64,000 nt of DNA from Desulfovibrio sp. Marseille-P6017 (GTDB taxonomy: Bacteria; Bacillota_A; Clostridia; Peptostreptococcales; Peptostreptococcaceae): contig UWOR01000016.1 in NCBI GenBank assembly GCA_900604495.1, positions 1-64,000 on the forward strand. The letters run 5' to 3'. Below the pieces are notes generated by a model. It made no database searches, was not told the origin of the DNA, and saw only the letters and a program-made list of their open reading frames with translations. Shown in pieces: positions 9,283-18,957 of the stretch. Positions within the stretch are counted from its first letter, which is position 1. Every line of letters starts with the position of its first letter. The translations under genes were made by a program, and so were the position numbers.

Positions 9283-9675
9283 TTAATCATATTTATAGCT
9301 ATTTCTAAAATTATCATCTAGATCTATTATAGCTCCACTATTGCTGTTAACAGTAACTTCTCTAAGTAGATTATTCTCATCCTTTATTTTAAATTCATAT
9401 TCGAAGGTAAAACTATCATCATCAAAATCTTTTTCAACTTTAATAATATCACCTGGAATTTTACTTAATGCAATTTCTTTTAACTGATCTTCTGTATAAT
9501 TTACTTTAGATTCTGCATATGAAAACACTCCTATGCCAACACTTCCAATTCCTATTATAGAAAAAATTAATATCATTATTATACTTTTCTTTATTTTTTT
9601 CTTCTTTAATTTTATCTTTTCTATTATATCTAATTTATTCACTTTTTCTTCTTTCTTATTTTCATTCATATTCAT
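9283..9675 (-). CDS. Single-pass membrane protein with PepSY domain
   Basis: A 130-residue protein with a highly charged cytoplasmic N-terminus (1-33), one membrane segment (about 34-54), and an extracellular PepSY-type domain (about 58-128) recognisable from the TEDQLKEIALSKIPG opening and the VTVNSNSGAIIDLD ending. PepSY domains often act as inhibitors or ligand-sensing partners of proteases and signalling proteins. Its position as first gene of a two-component operon suggests it modulates the kinase or is a main target of the regulator; both are inferences. GGAGG lies nine bases from the first ATG. Confidence 0.82.
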   Translation of the reverse strand: MNMNENKKEEKVNKLDIIEKIKLKKKKIKKSIIMILIFSIIGIGSVGIGVFSYAESKVNYTEDQLKEIALSKIPGDIIKVEKDFDDDSFTFEYEFKIKDENNLLREVTVNSNSGAIIDLDDNFRNSYKYD

Positions 9676-9702
9676 AATTAGCTACCTCCAATCTTTAATT
9701 GT

Positions 9703-9754
9703 ATTATATATTTTTTAAATTAGAGGCGTATTAATGAAGTATTAAAATTTAATG
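9703..9754 (-). promoter_or_regulatory. Promoter and candidate regulator boxes of the PepSY-two-component operon
   Basis: TATAAT at 9703-9708 lies downstream of CATTAAATTTTAATA (9740-9754) plus another TTAATAC half-site 11 bases on. There is no good -35 hexamer, typical of an activated promoter. The 15-base box is identical to that before dedA, and TTAA spacing (7 then 11) is also the same. Confidence 0.55.
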
Positions 9755-9933
9755 AGAAAATCATCTAATTTTATTATATTATTACCTTTTAATAATTAAT
9801 TCATTTTATTTTCCTAACTATTTCAATAATTTATTAGTATTTTGTAAAAAATATTTTATATAACTCACATAATATATGATATTATATAGAAATGCACAAT
9901 TATAAATAATAATTTAGTAAGGAGATGCTTAAT

Positions 9934-10773
9934 TTGATAAAAATAGGTGATTTTAATAAATTAAAAGTTAAAAGGAAAGCTGATTTTGGTTATTTCTTAG
10001 ATGGTAAAACTAATCAAACTAAAGATGATATATTATTACATAATAGATTACTTGGAAAAAACAGTATAGAAATAGGAGATGAAGTTGAAGCTTTTATTTT
10101 TAAGGATTCAGAAGATAGACTATCTGCAACTTTAATAGCCCCTAAAGCTAAAGTTGGTGAAATTTCTATGTTAAAAGTTGTTGCTCATACGAAAATAGGA
10201 AGTTTCATAGATATCGGTCTTCCTAAAGATATACTAGTTCCTTTTAAGGCTAGAACTTATGATTTAGAAAAAGGAGAAAGATATCCATTCTATATATATG
10301 TAGATAAAAGCGAAAGATTAGCAGCTACTACTGATATAGATTCATACTTAACTACTGATCATGAATATAATATTGGAGATACAGTTAATGGAGTTGTATA
10401 TGGATTCCAAACGAATAATTCAGCTATGGTTGTAGTTGATAATAAGTATGCTGGGGTAATACTACATAATGAATATTTCACTGAGTTAAAACATGGGCAG
10501 GAGTTAACTTTAAAAGTTATAAAAATATATGAAGATGGAAAACTAGGACTTTCTCCTAGACAGGGTAGAAAAGATGAACTAGATACTTTAGAATCTTCTA
10601 TTATTAGTTACTTAGAGGGTAATGATGGATTTATGAGATTTAATGATAAATCTACGCCAGAAGAAATTGCCACTGTGTTTAATTCTAGTAAGAAAAACTT
10701 TAAACGTGCTTTAGGTATTCTTATGAAAAAAGGTGTCATAACTCAAGATTCAAAAGGCACTTATATTAAGTAG
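9934..10773 (+). CDS. S1 RNA-binding protein of the CvfB family
   Basis: Predicted RNA-binding protein of 279 residues, with tandem S1-like beta-barrel domains (about 1-60, 65-135 and 140-210) and a C-terminal winged-helix domain (about 215-279, including the KGVITQDSKGTYI ending). This is the architecture of CvfB/YitL, which binds RNA and affects virulence gene expression in staphylococci. I chose TTG at 9934 because AAGGAG ends just before the ATG at 9925, leaving no spacing for that ATG, while TTG lies nine bases away and gives the family's MIKIGDFN-like start. It is the only plus-strand gene in the first 19 kb and ends in a bidirectional terminator. Confidence 0.88.
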   Translation: MIKIGDFNKLKVKRKADFGYFLDGKTNQTKDDILLHNRLLGKNSIEIGDEVEAFIFKDSEDRLSATLIAPKAKVGEISMLKVVAHTKIGSFIDIGLPKDILVPFKARTYDLEKGERYPFYIYVDKSERLAATTDIDSYLTTDHEYNIGDTVNGVVYGFQTNNSAMVVVDNKYAGVILHNEYFTELKHGQELTLKVIKIYEDGKLGLSPRQGRKDELDTLESSIISYLEGNDGFMRFNDKSTPEEIATVFNSSKKNFKRALGILMKKGVITQDSKGTYIK

Positions 10774-10816
10774 ATTATAAAATAGACTGAGTATTTTACT
10801 CAGTCTATTTTATAAT
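10774..10816. terminator. Bidirectional terminator between the CvfB-like and YbaK-like genes
   Basis: A perfect 20-base stem (10774-10793 with 10797-10816) with a 3-base loop sits between convergent genes. The stop codon of the minus-strand gene lies inside the stem, so the two genes share one terminator. Confidence 0.9.
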
Positions 10817-11287
10817 GTCTTCAAATTCAAATTTAACTAGTTTTTGTAAATCAGTAGGAGATATTTCAATTTGATATCCTATTTTACCTGCACTTACAAT
10901 AATTTCATTTAATTCTTTAGCACTTATATTTACAAAAGTTTTATACAACTTTTTCATACCTATAGGTGAACACCCTCCCCTTACATATCCAGTAACTTTA
11001 TTAATATCTTTAACATGTATCATTTCTATATTCTTTTCTTTAGAAGCTTTTGCCGCCTTCTTTAAATCCAAATTTTCATTAACTGGTATAACATATACAT
11101 AGTATTCTTTACTTAAACCTTGTGCTACCAATGTCTTATACACCACTTTAATATCCTTACCTATTTTACTTGCAACTTCAATTCCATCCACATATTTTTT
11201 TCCAATATCATAAGAATATATATTGTATTTAATATCATTCGAATCAAGTATTCTCATTGCATTAGTTTTTACTTTTGATTTTGACAT
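10805..11287 (-). CDS. YbaK/EbsC-type Cys-tRNA(Pro) deacylase
   Basis: Trans-editing enzyme of the YbaK family that removes cysteine wrongly attached to tRNA-Pro. The 160-residue protein has the family fold and its catalytic neighbourhood, with a conserved Lys in VYKTLVAQG and the GYVRGGCSPIGMKKLYKTFV segment (GG.SP.G). I start at the ATG at 11287 (MSKSKVK), because the upstream ATG of the longest frame is inside the GGGATGAG ribosome binding site. It is a single gene with a shared terminator. Confidence 0.9.
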   Translation of the reverse strand: MSKSKVKTNAMRILDSNDIKYNIYSYDIGKKYVDGIEVASKIGKDIKVVYKTLVAQGLSKEYYVYVIPVNENLDLKKAAKASKEKNIEMIHVKDINKVTGYVRGGCSPIGMKKLYKTFVNISAKELNEIIVSAGKIGYQIEISPTDLQKLVKFEFEDIIK

Positions 11288-11339
11288 GTTATATCTCATC
11301 CCTTTTTATATATTTTACTATCTAATTATTTTATAAAAT

Positions 11340-11376
11340 AAAAGATGTATCCATATAATTTAGGATACACCTTTTT
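11340..11376 (-). terminator. Terminator after the aminopeptidase gene
   Basis: A stem of 13-14 bases (11340-11352 with 11363-11376) with one mismatch, beginning 7 bases past the stop codon and followed on the minus strand by a T-containing tract. Confidence 0.8.
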
Positions 11377-11382
11377 ATTTCA

Positions 11383-13173
11383 TTATATAGCCCTAGTATA
11401 TTTCTTTAACCATTCCTTTTCTTCTTCATTTAAGTATGGAGAAATCTCATTATAAACTTTCTTATGATAATCATTTAAGTAATCAATTTCTGCTTTTTCC
11501 ATTAACATCGGATTAATTCCATCTAAGTCTATAGGAACAAGTGTAACAGCTTCAAATTCCATAAATTGTCCATATTCATTTACATCACTCTTAACTGTTA
11601 TAAGCTCATTCTCTATTCTTATACCATGAGATCCATCTATATAAATACCTGGTTCATTAGTAGTAACCATACCAGCTTCTAATACACAACTATCATTCCT
11701 TTCAGGTACTATTCTCCATCTAAATCCATTTGGAGCCTCATGTACATTTAAAACAAATCCTATACCATGTCCTGTACCTGTTCTATAATCTATACCTAAA
11801 TCCCAAATTGGACCTCTTGCTAGTATATCTAAGTTGTACCCTCTACATCCATACATGAACTTAGCCATTGATAATTTTACCATACCTCTAACTACAGCTG
11901 TAAAATGTGTTTTTTGAACTTCAGGAATATCACCTAATACATATACTCTAGTTATATCTGTGGTTCCATCAAAATATTGTCCCCCAGAATCTACTAACAA
12001 TAATCCTTCTGGGTATAATTTATATGCGCTTTCTTTTGTAGCACTATAATGAATTATTGCCCCATGCTCTTTATATCCTGCTATTGTGTTAAAACTAGGC
12101 TCAATAAAGTTTTCTTGCTCTTGTCTAAACTTTAGCAATTGCTCATCTATACTAACTTCATCCATTTCAATTTTTCCTACATTATTTTTTAACCAATACA
12201 TAAACTTAGTCATAGCAACGCCATCTCTTATATGACATTTTCTTATATTATTTAACTCTACTTCATTTTTTATAGCTTTAAGTAATACAGTAGGGTTTTG
12301 TACACTTACTTTTTCTATTTCACTCGAAATATTGTTATAAATTGCATAATTTATCTTAGATTTATCTAGTAATACAACTTGATCTTTATCTATGTTTTTT
12401 ATAAAATCGTATATTTCAAAATATGGTTTTATAATTGTATCTGCCTTATTTAACTCTTCTTTCATTTCAATTGTAAGTTTATTATCATCAACAAATAAAT
12501 AAACTTTATCTAAAGTTATTATTGCATATGAAAGAAGTACAGGATTATACTTTACATCTCTACCTCTTATATTAAATAACCATGCTATATCATCTAATGA
12601 TGCAATTATATGCATTGTTGCATTATTTTCTTTTATAGATTTTCTTACTTTATTTAATTTACTTAAAAAATCTTCTCCTGTATATTTTATATCTAATAAA
12701 AATCCTATTTCTGATGACATCGATGATCTATCTTCCCATATATAATCAATTAAATCATCTTCGTAAGAAATTTTTATATTTTTACTTTTTAATCGATGTT
12801 TTAATTTTTCTCCTTCATCAACAGATATCACTCTTCCATCAAATCCTAACGTTGAATTTTCCGGCATATTATCATATAAATAATCTTCAATAGTAGGAAC
12901 CCCTTCCATTCCAGACTTATATAGTTTTATGCCACTATCTTTAAGTTCAGTTTCAGCTTGTAAGAAGTACCTTCCATCAGTCCATAATCCACCATCATCT
13001 TTAGTTATTACTATAGTACCTGCCGACCCTGTAAATCCAGATATATATTCTCTACTTTTAAAATACTCTCCAACATACTCACTTTGATGAAAGTCTGAAG
13101 ATGGTATTATATAGGCATAAATTTCTTTTTGACTCATTAGTTTTCTTAATTTTTCAATTCTATTTTTTATCAT
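11383..13173 (-). CDS. Xaa-Pro aminopeptidase (M24B)
   Basis: Cytosolic metallopeptidase releasing N-terminal residues before proline. The long form (596 residues) has two N-terminal creatinase-like domains (about 1-300) and a C-terminal pita-bread catalytic domain. Metal ligands are visible in family order: two Asp in VDSGGQYFDGTTDITR, His in GTGHGIGFVLNVHEAP, Glu in TNEPGIYIDG and Glu in GIRIENEL. The C-terminal extension (IDYLNDYHKKVYNEISPYL) matches the eukaryotic/clostridial APP1-like subfamily. It probably helps use peptides as amino-acid sources. It is monocistronic. Confidence 0.93.
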   Translation of the reverse strand: MIKNRIEKLRKLMSQKEIYAYIIPSSDFHQSEYVGEYFKSREYISGFTGSAGTIVITKDDGGLWTDGRYFLQAETELKDSGIKLYKSGMEGVPTIEDYLYDNMPENSTLGFDGRVISVDEGEKLKHRLKSKNIKISYEDDLIDYIWEDRSSMSSEIGFLLDIKYTGEDFLSKLNKVRKSIKENNATMHIIASLDDIAWLFNIRGRDVKYNPVLLSYAIITLDKVYLFVDDNKLTIEMKEELNKADTIIKPYFEIYDFIKNIDKDQVVLLDKSKINYAIYNNISSEIEKVSVQNPTVLLKAIKNEVELNNIRKCHIRDGVAMTKFMYWLKNNVGKIEMDEVSIDEQLLKFRQEQENFIEPSFNTIAGYKEHGAIIHYSATKESAYKLYPEGLLLVDSGGQYFDGTTDITRVYVLGDIPEVQKTHFTAVVRGMVKLSMAKFMYGCRGYNLDILARGPIWDLGIDYRTGTGHGIGFVLNVHEAPNGFRWRIVPERNDSCVLEAGMVTTNEPGIYIDGSHGIRIENELITVKSDVNEYGQFMEFEAVTLVPIDLDGINPMLMEKAEIDYLNDYHKKVYNEISPYLNEEEKEWLKKYTRAI

Positions 13174-13332
13174 ATGTATACCCCCTCTAGTCTTTATTTT
13201 CTATTTTTTTATATTATATACTTAATGTCAAATAATTAATATATTATTTTTAAATTAGAATAATATTCTATATTCATTTTACCCATAACCTTATATTTAT
13301 AATTATGTTAATCTATATATTATTCCTTTTAA

Positions 13333-13376
13333 AAAAAACCACTTTAAAATAATTAACTTATTTTAAAGTGGTTTTT
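13333..13376 (-). terminator. Terminator after the nucleoside transporter gene
   Basis: A perfect stem of about 17 bases with core AACCACTTTAAAATAA and a 5-base loop lies 24 bases past the stop codon and has long A/T flanks. Confidence 0.85.
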
Positions 13377-13399
13377 GATTAAATATAATTCTATTAATT

Positions 13400-14611
13400 T
13401 TATAAAGCAGCGATTAGACCTACAACTAATGCACTTAATATACTTACTAAGAATCCACCTATCATACCTCTAAATGCTAGTTTTGATAATTGATTTCTTT
13501 TTTCGGGGCAGAATACTGATATTCCTGATATACATATACCCATACTTGATATATTGGCAAATCCACATAAAGATACAGATAACACCATGGCAGTTCTTGG
13601 TTCTAATGTCTTTATAACATCTCCTAGTTGACCAAATGCAACAAACTCATTAAGAACTAATTTACTTCCTAGTAATTGCCCTGCTAGAGATATTTCATCT
13701 GGTTTTAATCCCATTAAAAATCCTATAGGCGCAAAAACTACTGATAATATCTTTTCTAAAGATAGTCCAAATATTCCAAGCCCTCCATTAACTAATGCAA
13801 CTAAACCAGTTATAGCTATAAGAGCTGCACCTATTCCTAAAACCATTTGAAGCCCATCTGAAGCACCTTGAGATATTGCAGATATAAGATTCGGATTATC
13901 TCCTTTATTATCAATCTTAATATCTTTAACTTCACTTTTACCAACTAAACTTAAATCTTCTGGCAGTAACATTTTAGAAACTAATATACTTCCAAATGGA
14001 ACTAATGCTCCTCCTAAAAGTAAATATTGCATAGGTATTCCCATACCAGCATATCCCATAAGTACTGTAGCAGACATACTACCCATACCTGATATTAGAA
14101 CTAACATTATTTCACTTTCAGTCATAGATTTTAAGTACTTACTTACTAATACTGGAGATTCAGTTTGTCCTAAGAACATGTTAGCAACAGCTACAAAGCT
14201 TTCAACTTTAGATGTTCCAAGAACCTTTCCTACTATTCCACCTATTGCTGTAACTATAGCACTTATAACACCTAAATAATATAAAACTGCAACTAATGCA
14301 GAAACAAATATTATGTTTCCTAATACACTTATTGCAAATATACTTCCCGTTGGCGCTGATGAATCTGCAAGTGTTCCAAACATAAACGATAATCCCTCTG
14401 CACCATAACCCAGAACTGCAGTTACAAAGTCAGATACTTTTTCTAAGGCCATTTGACCTAGAGGGAATTTTACTAATAAAAATGCTAGTATAAATTGTAT
14501 TACTAGTGCTTTTATTATCATTTTTTTATCGATAGCTTTCTTATCCGTTGAGAATAAGAATAATGCACCTAGTAAAACAACTATACCAATTACGTTTAAT
14601 AAGATTTCCAT
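13400..14611 (-). CDS. Concentrative nucleoside transporter (NupC family)
   Basis: Membrane symporter importing nucleosides with H+ or Na+. The 403-residue protein has the family's segments: N-terminal Nup_N helices, the gate domain GSIFAISVLGNIIFVSALVAVLYY, the FVAVANMFLGQTESPVLV motif that lines the substrate site, and the C-terminal SVSLCGFANISSMGICI motif. Cation and nucleoside preference cannot be read. A good sigma-A promoter lies upstream, so it appears to be a single-gene unit. The AGAGGA site is rather far (13 bases) from the ATG used. Confidence 0.93.
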   Translation of the reverse strand: MEILLNVIGIVVLLGALFLFSTDKKAIDKKMIIKALVIQFILAFLLVKFPLGQMALEKVSDFVTAVLGYGAEGLSFMFGTLADSSAPTGSIFAISVLGNIIFVSALVAVLYYLGVISAIVTAIGGIVGKVLGTSKVESFVAVANMFLGQTESPVLVSKYLKSMTESEIMLVLISGMGSMSATVLMGYAGMGIPMQYLLLGGALVPFGSILVSKMLLPEDLSLVGKSEVKDIKIDNKGDNPNLISAISQGASDGLQMVLGIGAALIAITGLVALVNGGLGIFGLSLEKILSVVFAPIGFLMGLKPDEISLAGQLLGSKLVLNEFVAFGQLGDVIKTLEPRTAMVLSVSLCGFANISSMGICISGISVFCPEKRNQLSKLAFRGMIGGFLVSILSALVVGLIAAL

Positions 14612-14661
14612 TTGTTTTACTCATTCCTCTTCTATTGTATATTTTTATTTTATGCTTTTCT

Positions 14662-14691
14662 ATTATAACCTCTAAATATGCAATTGTTCAA
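14662..14691 (-). promoter_or_regulatory. Promoter of the nucleoside transporter
   Basis: TTGAAC (14686-14691) and TATAAT (14662-14667) with an 18-base spacer on the minus strand. The stretch 14692-14870 beyond it is AT-rich and shows nothing else. Confidence 0.65.
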
Positions 14692-14870
14692 CATTTTTAG
14701 ACATTTTTTTCGTATTTATATATATTTCTTATTTTTATAAAACTTACTATTTTAAGTTTTATATAGTAATGATATTAAAATATAAATCATATTTTTATAT
14801 AGATAATCACATATCATTAATACAATTGAACTATATAATATACAGAGTAATATTATTATACATTGGATAG

Positions 14871-15264
14871 CTAATCCATTAAGATGTAAACCATATATAA
14901 TATTAATATTAAGTTAATTAAATTATAGATTCCATTTATAGAAATATATAATATTATTCCTGTAAATAAACTCATCAAGAGTTTTTTTCTTATATAATAA
15001 CTAAACATACCAAGAAAAAGTCCTAATAACCCATTAATAAATAAAAACCTTATGGACTCAACTTGATTAGATACTCAATTAATAAAACGTAAATATATAT
15101 GATGTGTCTATACTAGGTGATTTTCTGCTTATAATATATACTGGTATTATATTTAATATTGTAATAACTTCTAATTTATCCGAACATATAATTGGAATAT
15201 AACTTATTAACAATCCTGACATAATAGAAAGTATTAAACCTGTAAATTGTTCTTTTATTTTCAT
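14871..15264 (-). pseudogene. Frameshifted small multi-pass membrane protein
   Basis: The first half (15264 down to 15079) encodes 61 residues with a hydrophobic pair and ends in TAA. In another frame the reading then continues from about 15070 to a TAG at 14871 as a hydrophobic, plausible membrane stretch (for example INGLLGLFLGMFSYYIRKK and LFTGIILYISING). Joined, they give about 125 residues with roughly four membrane segments. A single frameshift near 15070-15080 explains this. The family was not recognised; a short functional protein plus chance open frame is the alternative. Confidence 0.55.
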
Positions 15265-15331
15265 ACTCTCCCTCCACTAGACAATGTATATATTATATTA
15301 TGTTATATATATATATAAGTTGATACAATAT

Positions 15332-15385
15332 AAAAAGGATATCTAAAGTCAAAGTATAAGTAATTTAACTTTATGATATCCTTTT
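15332..15385 (-). terminator. Terminator after folD
   Basis: AAAAGGATATC pairs with GATATCCTTTT, and an inner TAAAGT/ACTTTA stem extends it. It lies about 35 bases past the folD stop codon. Confidence 0.75.
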
Positions 15386-15419
15386 ATTTTGATGTTTTTA
15401 TTAACATAAATAATATTAT

Positions 15420-16274
15420 TTATATATTAAAATTAATTTTATACAGTTCAATAACATTTTCAATAAGTGAATTTATTGTAGCTTTACCTGTGCAGTTTAT
15501 TCTATTTGATACCATACTAGCTTTTCCTATACTTACAACTTCATCTACATCAAAGTCTAATATCTGTTTTCTACCAACATAAGTAAAACCAACACCAATT
15601 ACAACAGCATCCTCTTTAATATCTTTCGAGTTAATAAGATTTTGTCTTCCTACACAAGAAATAATTATATCTGCAATTTGGACTAAAGATGACAAGTCTT
15701 TTGTCTTACTATTCGCATTTATCAATGTTGCACCTCTATTCATAAGCATAGAACATAGGGGTTTACCAACATGATTAGATTTTCCTATAACTAACGCAAC
15801 TTTACCTTGTATTTCAACATCATTATACTCTAATAATGATATTACGCCTTTTGGAGTTGCTGGGGCTAATATTTTATCATTACCTAAATTTATCTCTCCT
15901 ATCCATTCTTTTGCAAATCCATCTGCATCAACACTATAATCTATCGACTTCATTAGATTATCTGTATCTAAATGCTTAAATGTCGGTAATTGAAGTATTA
16001 CTGGAATTTTTTCTGCATTACATTTATCAATTATATTTTTCACATCTTCATTTGTACAATTTTCTTCTAATTTTATTGCATTTACTTTAAGACCTGCTTT
16101 CTCACCCTCAGTTATTTTTCCTTTTATATACCTTGCATTTCCCTCATCGTCAGATGCATTTATTATTATAAATTCAGGCTGCTTGTTTATAATTTTTTCA
16201 ATTTTTGTAATTTCTTCTTTAAATTTTTGTATTTTTCCTTCACACATTTCTATTGCGTCTATTATTCTTGTCAT
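15420..16274 (-). CDS. folD: Methylenetetrahydrofolate dehydrogenase/cyclohydrolase
   Basis: Bifunctional enzyme interconverting 5,10-methylene-, methenyl- and 10-formyl-tetrahydrofolate. The 284-residue protein shows the catalytic Tyr/Lys in ARYIKGK, the QLPT segment, PATPKG, and the NAD(P)-binding GKSNHVGKP stretch, followed by the DIIISCVGRQNLI and VVIGVGF motifs. Some residues differ from consensus (QLPTF for QLPLP, PATP for PCTP), so it is a somewhat divergent clostridial FolD. AGGAG precedes the ATG. The P-ATPase gene lies 55 bases upstream with no terminator seen, so co-transcription is possible. Confidence 0.88.
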   Translation of the reverse strand: MTRIIDAIEMCEGKIQKFKEEITKIEKIINKQPEFIIINASDDEGNARYIKGKITEGEKAGLKVNAIKLEENCTNEDVKNIIDKCNAEKIPVILQLPTFKHLDTDNLMKSIDYSVDADGFAKEWIGEINLGNDKILAPATPKGVISLLEYNDVEIQGKVALVIGKSNHVGKPLCSMLMNRGATLINANSKTKDLSSLVQIADIIISCVGRQNLINSKDIKEDAVVIGVGFTYVGRKQILDFDVDEVVSIGKASMVSNRINCTGKATINSLIENVIELYKINFNI

Positions 16275-16329
16275 ACTGTCTCTCCTAATTGTTTATTTAT
16301 CTATTTTACAATTATATAATATATTCCAT

Positions 16330-18957
16330 CTATTTTTTTATTATTTTTGCAATTTCCATGATAAATGTTGAAATTAACGCTAGACCTAGACAAATACTAA
16401 ATTGACTAATACCAAATGAATTTGGTATTAAAAATAATTCTCTAACACCTGGTACTAAAGTTATACTATATAGTATAAAGCAAACTACTACAGCTCCTAA
16501 TGCAAATTTATTAGAAAAAATCCCCAACTGAATTAATGTACTTTCATTAGATCTTGCTGGTAATGTTTGAAGAATCCTAGATATTATTAATGTAGAGAAT
16601 GCCATAGCTACTCCTAAGTACTCTGATGTTAAATTACCTATATACTGAGCAAATATAGTTACAATCCCTATAACTATCCCTCTAAAGACTACTCTTTTTA
16701 GCGTACCTCCTGCTAATATACTCTCATTTGGGTCTCTTGGACTATGTTTCATTATACTTTTTTCAGGCGGTTCAAGACCTAATGCAATAGCAGGTAATGA
16801 GTCATTTACTAGATTTATAAATAATAATTGCAGTGCAGTAAACGGATTATTCCAATCTGCAAATACAGCAAACAATATTGCTACTATCGCTCCTAAGTTT
16901 CCAGCAAATAAATAAGTAATTGCCTTTTTTATATTATCATAAACACTTCTACCTACTTCAACTGCACTTATTATGCTTGAAAAATTATCATCTACTAGTA
17001 TCATTGCTGATGCATCCTTTGATACATCAGTTCCACTCCCCATACCGATTCCAATATCTGCCTGTTTTAATGATGGTGCATCATTTACTCCATCACCTGT
17101 CATCGCAGTTATCTTACCTTTTCTTTGCCATGCTTTAACTATACGTATTTTATTCTCAGGTGAAACCCTAGCATAAACACTTATTTTTTCTAATTCCTTA
17201 TCTAATTGCTCATCAGTTAAAGCATCTAATTCTTGACCTGTAAGTGCTAATTCACTTTCATCCATTATGCCTATTTGTTTAGCTATTGCTTGAGCTGTAG
17301 TTTTATGATCCCCAGTTATCATAATTGTTTTTATACCAGCTTCTTTAGCTTCCTTAACCGCGCTATATACTGATTCCCTAGGAGGGTCTATCATTGCCAT
17401 TAAGCCTACCAATATCATGTCAATTTCATCTTCTACACTAGGAACAAAATCTTTATCTGGTACATCTTTCATCGCAAAAGCTAAAACTCTTAATGCATTT
17501 TTTGAAAACTCTTCATTAACTTTTCTATACTCATTTAAGATTTCATCATTTATTTCAACTACTTCACCATTATTCAAAGCATATTTACATCTATTAAATA
17601 ATACATCCGGGGCTCCTTTTGTATACATTACTGCATCACCGTAAATATCATTTACAGTAGACATTAATTTTCTATCTGAATCAAATGGTATTTCCCCTTT
17701 TCTTACATACTTTCCTCGTAAAGTACTATAATTTAAATCATTTTTATTTGAATAAGTAATTAGTGCAACTTCTGTTGGATCTCCTATCTCATTTCCTTCC
17801 TCAGTAATATGAGAATCATTACATAGAGTTGATATCATTGTCAGTAGTTTAGCTTGATAATTATAATGTACATTTCCTTTTTCAAATACATCATCATCAT
17901 TTCCATACATATAATAATCTACAACTGTCATCTTATTTTGTGTAAGAGTACCAGTTTTATCTGTACATATAATACTTGCAGATCCTAAAGTCTCAACTGC
18001 TGGTAGCTTTCTTATTATAACTTGTCGTTTTGCCATATTATTAGTTCCTACAGCTAAAACTATAGTTACAATTGATGATAAAGCTTCCGGAATCGCTGCT
18101 ACCGCCACGGCCACTGCGAACATAAAACTATCTAAGGCTACACCTATCATATTTGTTGTATTTCTAGTAAAGTATGCTCTTGCAACCTCTATTATAAAAA
18201 TTACTAAAGCAAGTATAGTTATTCCAATACCTAATTTTTTACTAAACTCCTCTAGCTTCTGTTGAAGAGGAGTTAACTTATTTTCTGAAGATTCTAAAAG
18301 ACCTGCTATTTTACCCATTTCTGTATTCATACCAGTGTCAGTTACTATAAACATCCCTCTACCATATACGACTATAGACCCACTAAATACCATATTTTTC
18401 TGATCTCCTAGCCCAACTTCTTCATTTATTACATCAGTATACTTTAATACAGGTTCTGATTCTCCAGTTAGCATTCCTTCTACAACCTTCAATGTTTCCG
18501 CTTCTATAAGTCTTCCATCTGCAGGAACATAGTCACCAGCTTCTAATACTACTATATCTCCTGGCACTAATTGTCTAGATTCTAAGGTTACCTTTTTATT
18601 ATTTCTTATAACCTTAGCTTGAGGTGCAGATAGTTTCTTTAAACTTTCTAATGACCCCTCCGCCTTTTTAGTCTGTACAACTCCTAATACTGAATTTATT
18701 ATTACAACCGCAAATATTATTATAGATTCTACAACTTCACCTAATATAATTTGGACTATTGCAGCAATAAGTAATATTATTACTAAAGGATCTTTAAAGG
18801 ATTCTAAAAATAATTTATATGTAGGTATCTTATCTTTTTCTTTTAATTCATTGTACCCTTTAGATTTTAATAGTTCATTAACTTGATCTTCGGATAATCC
18901 CTGTAGACTAGAGTTTAAATTTGACATTACATCTTCATATGTTCTTTTATAAAACAT
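16330..18957 (-). CDS. Cation-transporting P-type ATPase (P2A, Ca2+-type)
   Basis: Membrane ion pump of 875 residues. It has an N-terminal cation-ATPase domain, the actuator motif LTGES (164-167), the ion-binding AIPEAL in membrane segment 4 (about 288-293), the phosphorylation motif DKTGTLT with Asp333, the nucleotide-binding domain, the hinge GDGVNDAPSLK, and about ten membrane segments. PEAL with the P2A layout fits Ca2+ (or Mn2+) efflux, as for clostridial and PacL/YloB-like pumps; exact specificity is an inference. AAGGAG is close to the ATG. Confidence 0.93.
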   Translation of the reverse strand: MFYKRTYEDVMSNLNSSLQGLSEDQVNELLKSKGYNELKEKDKIPTYKLFLESFKDPLVIILLIAAIVQIILGEVVESIIIFAVVIINSVLGVVQTKKAEGSLESLKKLSAPQAKVIRNNKKVTLESRQLVPGDIVVLEAGDYVPADGRLIEAETLKVVEGMLTGESEPVLKYTDVINEEVGLGDQKNMVFSGSIVVYGRGMFIVTDTGMNTEMGKIAGLLESSENKLTPLQQKLEEFSKKLGIGITILALVIFIIEVARAYFTRNTTNMIGVALDSFMFAVAVAVAAIPEALSSIVTIVLAVGTNNMAKRQVIIRKLPAVETLGSASIICTDKTGTLTQNKMTVVDYYMYGNDDDVFEKGNVHYNYQAKLLTMISTLCNDSHITEEGNEIGDPTEVALITYSNKNDLNYSTLRGKYVRKGEIPFDSDRKLMSTVNDIYGDAVMYTKGAPDVLFNRCKYALNNGEVVEINDEILNEYRKVNEEFSKNALRVLAFAMKDVPDKDFVPSVEDEIDMILVGLMAMIDPPRESVYSAVKEAKEAGIKTIMITGDHKTTAQAIAKQIGIMDESELALTGQELDALTDEQLDKELEKISVYARVSPENKIRIVKAWQRKGKITAMTGDGVNDAPSLKQADIGIGMGSGTDVSKDASAMILVDDNFSSIISAVEVGRSVYDNIKKAITYLFAGNLGAIVAILFAVFADWNNPFTALQLLFINLVNDSLPAIALGLEPPEKSIMKHSPRDPNESILAGGTLKRVVFRGIVIGIVTIFAQYIGNLTSEYLGVAMAFSTLIISRILQTLPARSNESTLIQLGIFSNKFALGAVVVCFILYSITLVPGVRELFLIPNSFGISQFSICLGLALISTFIMEIAKIIKK

